From positions 4,190,377-4,254,376 of the forward strand of contig NC_047066.1 of assembly GCF_902459465.1 (NCBI RefSeq): a stretch of DNA of 64,000 nucleotides, read 5' to 3'. The notes under the pieces are model-generated. The model saw nothing but the letters and a program-made list of their open reading frames with translations, did not search any database and was not told the DNA's origin. Of the stretch, positions 1-10,400 are shown piece after piece (position 1 is the first letter of the stretch; every line of letters begins with the position of its first letter). The translations under genes were made by a program, and so were the position numbers. Source of the DNA: Asterias rubens (Eukaryota > Echinodermata > Asteroidea > Forcipulatida > Asteriidae).

Positions 1-155
1 TCTTCCTAACTTAAGAATAATCTTAGGACTTAGGACGAGTCCCAACCCTGCACTGTAGCATGCAGACCTTAAGATTAATCCTCAGTTAGGACGTGTTACT
101 CCCCCTAACAGATAAGACGAGTCCTAACTCTTTGTGAAATCGACGGCTGGTTCAG
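1..155. repeat. Palindromic MITE, 'CTAAGTTAGGAC' family (copy 1, cut by window edge)
   Basis: Short inverted motifs of the type CCTAACTTAAG and TTAGGACGAGTCC alternate, and the right end reads AACTCTTTGTGAAATCGACG. The same right end occurs in the copies near 50561 and 59565. The left end is probably outside the window. This is a non-coding fold-back element, with no ORF. Confidence 0.7.
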
Positions 156-966
156 TAAAAGTTTTAAACTACAAGCCCTGGGGCCCTTTGTAGATTTTCT
201 TGAAAAGGTTTAGCTCTGATATTTTCTCGTTACTCATGATTAAAAACTGTTATTTTATTTTGTTATTGTAGTCTGATCATACCCTGCATATTAAAAATAA
301 TAATCCTCGTCACCCGACCGGGACCAGACTAAATCCAGCCTCAGGCTGTATTTGAATAGGCAGCTGCAACTAATTTCAGCATATATGCTTCAACACATGT
401 AAAAAACCTTGCAGTACCGTCATCGATCCGTTTTTTTCTGACTTTGCAATAAGGGATAATTAAATCGGCCCCATTTTTATAATGTCTGAAAACAATTTAA
501 AAATTAATTTTGCACAGCAAAATTTGTTGACTTGAGTTATTTTTTGCACACTGAGTAATTGAGCATCAAATGATGATTTTTGAGCAGCAACCGTCTCTTG
601 GCCCCAGGGCAAAGGGCCAATTTTATAGTGCTACTTAACGGAAAGCAAATTTGTGTGCTAACTAAAACAGACAAATTTGCTTAAGCAAAAGAGATTCTGG
701 TCAAGCAAATAAAATCCCGTTCCAGAAATTACTTTGGTTACAATACACCACGTGACCTTAAAATGTCCTTTCTTAACGTTGAAAATGGCGACCAAAATAT
801 ATTTTTGGGAAGTCAGCTTTGAGCTTTTGAGTGCCTTGACTACAGTCATTGTGTCTGGAATGTTAATTAACAATTGATTACTAAACAAAATAACAATCAA
901 GTAATAACTTACAGCTTATAAAATGCATGGCATTACCAGACTCAACACATGGCACTCCCAGGGTTT
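156..966. other. Intergenic stretch, nothing recognised
   Basis: AT-rich DNA with no convincing exon, RNA gene or full-length repeat. A minus-strand open frame of 80 codons near 658-900 has no recognisable domain and no supporting splice sites, so I do not call it. Confidence 0.5.
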
Positions 967-1374
967 TACAGACACTGGACACTTTTGGTAATTGTCAAAG
1001 ACCAGTCTTCTCACTTTGTGTATCTCAACATATGCACAAAATAAAAAAACTGTGAGAATTTTAGCTCAATTGTTTGATGAAAGTGGGAGATAATATAGGA
1101 AGAAAAAACACCCTTTTCACACAAAGTTGTGTGCTTTCAGATGCTTGATTTCGGGACCTCAAAATCTAATTCTGAGGTCTCAAAATCAAATTCAAATATT
1201 TTAGTGGAAAATGACTTCTTTCTCAAGGGTGTTTTTTTCTTTTATAGTTATCTCGCAACTCCGGCGACCAATCGAGCTCAAATTTTCACAGGTTTGTTAT
1301 TTTATGCATATATTGAGATACACTAAGTGAGAAGACTGGTCTTTGACAACTACCAATAGTGTCCAGTGTCTTTA
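967..1374. repeat. MITE family A, fold-back derivative
   Basis: It begins ACAGACACTGGACAC and ends GTGTCCAGTGTCTTTAA. Unlike other family A copies, both halves are the left arm of the element (the 'GTCAAAGACCAGTCTTCTCAC' end), one of them inverted. This copy is therefore a large hairpin made of two left arms. Confidence 0.75.
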
Positions 1375-1482
1375 ACATGATAATCCAGCTGCAGCTGCTT
1401 ATTTAGAAACGACCTCGGATTAAAATGGCCGACTTGTGAGCAAGGTCTACTGCACATTCTCCGTGGGGTCACTCCGCTGTCC

Positions 1483-4400
1483 TCATCTTGACATACTGAA
1501 GATTGACAAGTGGTTCATCTCAAATCCTCGTATGCCTTTGGCTGCAAAGTAGATGTAACCGGTGTGGTACACTGCGAAGGATAATAGAGATAACAATAAC
1601 AATAATGGTACGAATACAAGACATTTATAAGGGCAAATAATGCAGGAGCCTCTATGCGCAACACAAAACTTAAAACAATGACAAAATAAACTACAAGCAA
1701 TTGTTACAACAAAAAGATTCAAACAAACGAGTCATAAAAAGTCCCTTGAAAATCTTAATAGAGTGAGCTTGGCGAATATGAAGATGTAAGTCATTCCATA
1801 ACGAGGGTGCAATGCTTTTGAAACCTCTTTGAGCGGAGAACTTAGTTGAAAAAGAAGTTTCAGTCAGCAGGGATCGGCCAGCGGACAAAGAGGCTGAATA
1901 GGAATACATGTATGTAGAAAGTCAGATACATAGACGGGAGATAGGCCATAAAGAGCTTTGAAAGGGATAATATGCAATTTATATCCGATCTGTAGTTTGA
2001 TCGAGAGCCAGTGGAGTTCTTGATATGAGACACTACATTACAAAAGCTTTCAATTTATTTTAATTAATTCTGGTTATGAAGCCAAGGACTCTCAGAAAAG
2101 TGAAATTTAAAGGAACGTTACAGAATTAAAATTAACACGGTCTAATGATGATGATGATAGTAAAAAACATCCCTTGAAATATTTCTGTCTGAAATTTCAT
2201 ACTTGATGAGAAATAAATAGTTTAATTTCGCGTTTGTGGGTTTATTGCTCAATGAGCATTTTATTCATTTTCTTGTTTTGGCATCAATGCAATGCAAAAT
2301 TTGTAATCGGTTTTCCACTATTCTCTCATGACCCAGATGGCCGATCGATCTCAAACCTCTACAGGTTTGTCAGTTTATGTGTATGGTGAACTACGTGCTT
2401 ACACTGCCAGCAACCTTTTGCCAGCGAAACCACCTCTGTAATGTTCCTTTAATTACTGTCTAAGAACCCAATGGAGACAAGACAAGGAAGGAAAGTTTAG
2501 CTTTAGATGTGAGAGAAAAAAACCAGCAGAAATATTCTAGGGAAAACCCACTCAGTCAAGTGGGGACAGAAAACCCAATCCACATACATGTAGTGCCCCC
2601 GACGTTCCAACCTAGGTTCTAGAGGTGGAAAGCGAGGAAAGATACCAATATGCTAACCCAACGACCCAAAGGTTAAATGTCACAAACACAAACTAGTGTC
2701 CCAGTGGTTGTCGGACATGGCACAAGTTTGAAGGGAAGGTACACCTTTGGTAATTGTCAAAGACCAGTCTTCTCACTAGGTGTATCCCATCATATGCATA
2801 AAATAACAAGCCAGTGAAAGCTGGGCTCAATCGGTCATCGAAGTTGCGAGAAAATGATGAAAGAAAAAACACCCTTGTTGGACGAATTTGTGTGCTTTCA
2901 GACAGGAATAAAAGACTTCTAGCTAGAAGTCTTTTATTATTTTAGTGAGAAATTACCTCTTTCTCAAAAACTACATTACTTCAGAGAGAGTCGTTTCCCA
3001 TAATGTTTTATACTATCAAGAGCTCTCCAATGCTCGTTACCAAGTCAGTTTTTAAGTTAATATTTGTTTTGAGTAATTACCAAACGTGTACCTTCCCTTT
3101 AAGCTTAGACAGGTTACCAGCCACAATAAAACAGTGTCATGCCAACATTTACGTATACCGTTAAACAGCTTCATAGGACCAATGTTTAATGTTAAAGCTT
3201 GTAAACCCAGAACGTTTAAAGCACTCAATAAATGTTGTTTTCCCCCAAAAACAATAATACATGAACATCGTACTTTAAAGGAACATTACAGAATTGATTT
3301 TTGCTGTTGCTGGCAGTGTAAGCACTTTATGTAAGCCATCGTATACATAAACTGACAATCCTGTAGAAGTTTGAGATCGATCAGCCATCTTGGACACACG
3401 AAAATAGTGAAAAAACAACAACACATTTTGCATGACATTGATAAAAACAAAAAATAATAAAATGCTCACTGAGCAATAAATTTCAAACGGGAAACAAATT
3501 TTATTTATTTTCATCAAATATGACATTTCAGACAGAAATATTTCAATGGGTGTTTCTACCATCATAATTATTGGACCATGTAAATTTTTCTTCACTTTTT
3601 TTTCTTCTTACCAATTCTGGGGTGTCCAATAATTGCATTAAATGAAAAAACAACCATCAAATGTGACATTATTTTTAATACTTACGTCCCGGCACAAAGA
3701 ACAGGAAGCCGATGATGATAAAAATTGCACTGGCAATATGTTCTGTCGAAGGAAAAATGTAAAAATTCATCGATTAATAATCATTGCTTGATTGATTTGA
3801 AGTGGCTACAGCTAGAGCAATGTATTACAATAAAGACCCTATCTCTGGTTACACCCTTAGGCCGAGTAAAAAAATAAACATGTTTAGCGTCCGGGTTTCT
3901 CAAAAAAAGGAAGGAGGAGGGGCTTTTTATTTTTTATTTCAAGATGGCCGCCATTCTTTTTAAAATGTCAAATACCCATTGTTTTTTCTCCTGCTCAAAC
4001 ACACAATACATAAACGAAACATTTTGGTCAAGACATTCAGACAAGACATTCAGATTGTTTTAGCTGAGATCGTTTAAAATAACCCTTTTTTCATAATTTT
4101 GTTTTTTTTACTCGGCCTTATGTTCCAACACCTCTACACATGTAAGTTCCTAACCCAAACCAGAACCCTCACCCGTCCGAACATAAAATAGTCAACCTCT
4201 TTCTAAACCACCCTTTGTTGGAAAAAGAAAAATAACAGATTGTTTCAATCTAATCTTTGCAAGATATGAAATTCCTTGCATTGGTGGACCATAAACATTA
4301 GAACATGCAGCTCAAAGCCTCGCCCTATAAAGGACCCAACATTAAAAAATTCCTGTTTTGATGTATTCTCAGTGTTGTCTGCTGCCGTCGTATACATTCA

Positions 4401-7400
4401 CGTGCATGACGAATGTTTGTAAATCTTTGTCACCGTATCTTGACTGCAAAGCGTTAACATGCAAACGCAACGCAAGATATGCGCATCATGCGTCTTGCGT
4501 ATGATAAAAAACGGCAATCTTTAACGTACGGAGCTGCATAATTTCGCGAAAAAATTACGCATTTGTAAGGAAAATATGACGACCAAAACCCACTGCAGTG
4601 CTGGCATAGAATATGAATCTGTTGAAATTAGTGGTTTCTTGCAGGTAAGATTTGAGTTATGAAGCTTTGAAAAGATTCCTCCCCAGAAATGGACCCTGTA
4701 GTATAAAACAAAAGTGTAAGGCCGCCAGGGCTATACTCAAAGCCCAAACCCAAGTTGCTTGTAATTAAAGCGTTTATTTGTTTTTTTCCTATAGGTTTCT
4801 TTTTTAAGCTGACACACTATACAATTGTTGCATGCTGTGACGGGGTCCATGGCGTTTTGTACACTCGAGGAGGAAAATGGCACCCGAGGCGAAGCCGAGG
4901 GGGAAAATGGCACCCGAGGCGAAGCTGAGGGTGCCATTTGCCACTGAGGGTGTACAAAACCCATGGACCCCAGTCACAGCATTCAACAATTTTTTTTGTT
5001 ATACCTTTGTAAATTGTTATTCCTCTTCTCGAAGTTCTGTTGTCATCTTCAAACATTATTACGACAGACTATTCATTGTTTAATAAGCAGACGAACAAGA
5101 AACAATTCCCTCAAACCCGCGGTTGTTTCGTACACAGCGCTGGAAATCGACCATGCCGGGAATGATCAAGGTGATGTACACCGGTGTACATCACTTTTCA
5201 TTTTACCCGGCCCGTCGAGCCATGTAACATGCGTTTTTGTTGCGCGTCACATGATTGGTTCTCGACCAATCAAACTTCACACTTTGTTACCGAGGTATAA
5301 CAAATTTAGTTGAAAACCATTGCCAACTCACCACGTTTTGTTGCCTCAAACACTATTCCAGCAGCTATTAACACTGCAAGATAGGAGAAAAAAAACACAG
5401 CATTAAAATTCACACAGCACCTGCGCACAATTTCATACGGTCCAATATTAAACCTACTCCTTTTGAATAGCACCATATGATGGTTTACAAGGTGCTGTGG
5501 TGCATAATGCTGCAAATCAGACCAGGAACAACGGGGCAAACCCTTTCTCTTTACGGTAAGTGCACTGGGTTCTTTTACGTGTGTTACACAACACACAGGA
5601 CCAATTGTTTTACATCCCATCCGAAGGACGAAGCAATGGTAAAGTGTCTTGCTTAAAGGCAGTGGACACTATTGGTAATTGTCAAAGACTAGCCTTCACA
5701 GTTGGTGTATCTCAACATATGCATGAAACAACAAACCTGTGAAAGTTTGAGCTCAATCGGTCATCGAACTTGCGAGATAATAATGAAAGAAAAAACACCC
5801 TGGTCACACAAAGTTGTGTGCGTTTAGATGGTTGATTTCGAGACCTCAAATTCTAAACTTGAGGTCTCAAAATCAAATTCGTGGAAAATTACCTCTTTCT
5901 CGAAAACTATGTCACTTCAGAGGGAGCCGCTTCTCACAATGTTTTATACCATCAACCTCTCCCCATTACTCGTCACCAAGAAAGGTTTCATGCTAATAAC
6001 TATTTTGAGTAATTACCAATAGTGTCCACTGCCTTTAAGGACACAAGTGTCATGGCTGGGGATTCGAACCCACACTCTGCTAATCTGAGACGCCAGAGCT
6101 TGAGTCTACTCTAGTTGCTCTTAACAGCTCCGTTACGACATGCCATAAAAGTAATTTGAGGATACTCATACTACCCTAGAGCAATCCGTATCTGGAACCG
6201 ACTTCCTGCTCCAGCAGTGAATGCTCCATTGATGGAAACATTTAAGTCGGCAGCTCTTCCAGCCATCAGGGAGATGCGTCCACCACCAAGTCTAAGAAGT
6301 CTATAAATTATAAGTATCTTTTTACATCATCACCAGCACATCTTTGTATACACCTTTTTTTTATCCATTGAATTTATTGTTTTCGATTGCCACCTTGAGT
6401 TCTTGCTGCACCGGCTGATAGGTCATTGGCCACCGACCTCCTAGTTTAACCCACTGAAAACTGAGTAATAAAACATTCGTTTCTTCTACTTACAAATGCC
6501 CACAACAAGCATAACAACTGATCCCAGCACAGCTCTCCAATTCTGCCTGATCTCCGGATGCTGCCACCACCTGCGAGAGAAAATGGGAATTTGGCAAAAA
6601 GGAAAAGGTTTGAACAAAAACTAATGAAGGTGAAGAATTCAGATGAAGAAACTAATAATACAGGCCTGTAAGTTTCGTTTTTGAAAGGACAAGGGCACCA
6701 AGGCAAGGCATTTTCGCCTTGGTGAAGGGCACCCTATGAGGAAATTGTAAATATCTAGTGGAGCATTTCAAGGGCACCAAGGTAATGACTAGGGGGCACA
6801 GAGGCAATCGCGTCCGTTGCCTCCAAGAAGTATCAGGCCTGGAATTAAAGATTAAAATCAAGTTGATTTCCTCTTCATATTCTTTTACTGGGATACTAGG
6901 GGTATACGCAGTTGGGTGATGACACCCTTCTGTTGGAGCATTTCAAGAGAACCAGGGTAATGACCAGGGTGCACAGAGGCAATCGCTTCCGTTGCCTCCG
7001 AGAAGTATTAGGCCTGGAATTAAAGATTAAAATCAAGTTTGATTTCCTCTTCATATTCTTTTACTGGGATACTAGGGGTATACGCAGTTGGGTGATGACA
7101 CCCTTCTATTGGAGCATTTCAAGAGCACCAGGGTAATGACCAGGGTGCCCCGAGGCAATCGTTTCCGTTGCCTCCGAGAAGTATCAGGCCTGGAATTAAA
7201 AATTAAAATCAAGTTTGATTTCCTTTTCAGATTCTTTTGCTGGGGTACTAGGTGTTGTTATGACACCCTTCAGCGAACCAGCAACTAACGCCGAGAGAAA
7301 GTTTACATTTGGTAAAAGTGGAGGATTCCATTGGGGTCAGTTATTGTAACCAAAAATTTCCCCCATAAATTCATGTTCTGATATTGCATTCACCAATCCT

Positions 7401-10400
7401 CCTTTCCGATTTAATATTACGTTTCATGGCTTAAAATTGTTGGTGACAACAGCTCTGACAAGTTTTTCTGGCATTTAGAAAAAAGTCTTTGTTGCAAATG
7501 AGGGTTTAATAACAGGCCTTCTAGTGAATAACAAAGAAATAAATTTAAAAAAGCTGTTTCTCCCTTTTGATCTTGAAAGAATATCAGACAGACATTTTTG
7601 TTGTCAAGCGCCTTTGAACAGCATTGTCCGGAAAAGGGTGCAATTTAAGTTTAATTATTATTATTTTTGAGTACACTAATTATTATGCTTATAATTTTCT
7701 ATCATATGCTGGTAAGCTTAGTAGAAGTAATGAGACTTTTTTTTTTAATGATGATTACTCTTAAAGGCAGTGGACACTATTGGTAACTACTCTAAATAAT
7801 TATCATCATAAAACCTTTCTTTATTACGAGTAATGGGGAGAGGTTGATAGTAAAAAACATTCTGAGAAACAGCTCCCTCTGAAGTGACGTAGATTTTGAG
7901 AAAGAAGTAATTTTTGCATGCATTTGATTTCGAGACCTCAAGTTTAGAATTTGAGGTCTCGAAATCAAGCATCAGAAAGCACACAACTTCGTGACACAAG
8001 GTTTTTTTTCTTTCATTATTATCTCGCAAATTCGACGACCGATTGAGCTCAAATTTTCACAGGTTTGTTATTTTATGCATATGTTGAGATACACCAACTG
8101 TGAAGGCTAGTCTTTGACAATAACCAATAGTGTCCACTGTCTTTAACTTTAGGATCACTCCTCATGTGATCATGTACATTTTGTGTCACTTGTGATAAAA
8201 ACTGGATCCAGTGCAACAGAAGTCATGGTGTGCAAAGAAAGAATTGAATTTAGAAACAGAAAGTCTGAGCTTACCACATTTTTCCCGAGGCGGGAGCATT
8301 GTACTCGGATTCTTTCCTGGCCTGGGTGCTGTAATTCTCCTGTGACTCTTCAATCAATGGCTGCAATACAAAAATAACAGGGATTAGAACGAAAGCCAAC
8401 ACACCACATGTTGTTTTAGCAAAAGTATTCATTTAAAGGCAGTGGACACTATTGGTAATTACTCATAATAATCATTTAAGCATAAAAACTTCGATTTCGA
8501 GACCTCATTTAGATTTTGAGGTCTTGAAACTAATACATCTGAAAGCACACAACTTCGTGTGACAAGGGGGTTTTTTCTTCCATTATTATCTCGCAAATTG
8601 GTCGACCAATTGAGGTAAAATTTGCACAGGTTTGTTATTTCGTGCATATGTTGAGATACACCAAGTAAGAAGACTGGTCTTTGACAATTATCAATAGTGT
8701 CCACTGCCTTTAAAGGAACATGTTGCCTTGGATCGGTCGAGTTGGTCTTTGAAAAGCGTTTGTAACCGTTTGTTATAAAATGCATTGTTAGAAAGATGTT
8801 TTAAAAGTAGAATACAATGATCCATACATTTTTGCCTCGAAATTGCGTGGTTTTCCTTTTACTTTGCGAACTAACACGGTCGGCCATTTATGGGAGTCAA
8901 AAATTTGACTCCCATAGATGGCCGACCGTGTTTGTCGATGAGGTAAAAGGAAAACCACGCAATTTATTGAGTCACACTAATTGCAAAAGTTTGTTTTATT
9001 GTTGATTATTGTTTATTGGGTGGTTATTGGTGACATAATAATAATAATAATAAACTACAGCATTTATAAGGCGCACTTTACTGAAAAGGAGAAACATTCA
9101 AAGGCGCCGGTCAAGTTTTGTCAAGATGTTGGAAAGCAAGCAAGAATAAGTGTGTTTTGAGTTTCTGCTGGAAGAGAGTGATGTTGTGTATTTGTCTGAG
9201 GTAATCCGGAAGTGAGTTCCAGAGTCTTGGTGCTATGTTGGAGTATCCAAAATCGGACAAGAGTTTCAAGCCAGAAGTGACCTAATTTGCATATTTAAAT
9301 TAGGTAGTAATTAGCAATCTTTAAGGTCAATTATCTCTAAAACAGTTCATTTTATGGACAAGGTTTGTGTTAGAGGTGATTAGAAACCTGACCTTGAGAA
9401 TCTAAAAAATATATTTGTATACTGCGAAACGCGGGGAAACAAGGGTGGGTTTTCCTGTTATTTTCTCCCGACTCCGATGAACGATTGAGCCTAAATTTTT
9501 ACAGGTTTGTTGTTTTATATATAAGTTGTGGTACACGAAGTGTGAGCCTTGGACAATATTGTTTAACGAAAGTGTCCAATGGCTTTAAAATATAAGCACA
9601 AAAACTAGCTCATCACAACAAAAATACCAGTAAAAAATTCTGTATCACAAGTAACATCTGTAAATTTTTGCTTTACCTAGATAGAAAATTGTTCAGCAAT
9701 ATTTTTTGCTTCAAGGCGCTCTAGTCAATGATGATGACAATTTGGCCCTGTATATTCATCAATAATTATTCCAACAAAAGAGCTGTCATTATGAGACAGG
9801 TTTATTAAAAAAATAGCGACCCAAGTAAACAATTGGGCTTTGTTAGTGTATGGAATACATGCAACAACACTTTTTTAATAAATGGTATTCTCTTTATAGT
9901 TTACAGTGTCTGTCCTAATGGACCATAATGGACAAGGAGAGCGAAGGGAGTGTATAGTATAACTTTGGTAATTATTAAGGACCAGAAAAACCTACTTGGT
10001 AAAGAGCACTGGAGAGCTGTTGATACTATAACAAATTGGTTCAGAAACGACCCCTTTTGAAGTAATGTAGTTTTAGAGAAAGAGGTAATTTTTTCACCAA
10101 ATCATTTGAACCTGATGAAGCCTTTCTCGGGCATCTGAAAGCACACAATTCTTTGCAACAAGGGTGTTTTTTTTTTCTTGAAACCTTGGCCTACTCGCTC
10201 TTGAAATAACCCATGACACACACAGCAATTGCCGTGGTGCCCTTTGCTTTTGCTGCGGTGCCCTTTGCAAGGTTCCAATACAAACTTACATTTTCCCATA
10301 GGAGTGCCCCTTACCAGAGGAAAAGTGCTGTGTCCCTTAAAGCCATTGGACCCTTTCGGTAAACAGTGTTGTCCAAGGCCCACACTTTGTGTACCACAAC

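Noticed and set aside
5814-6022. ORFs containing SNSKLEVSKSNS or [10 protein letters not shown] here and at a dozen other sites
   Set aside because: They translate the central palindrome of family A MITEs.
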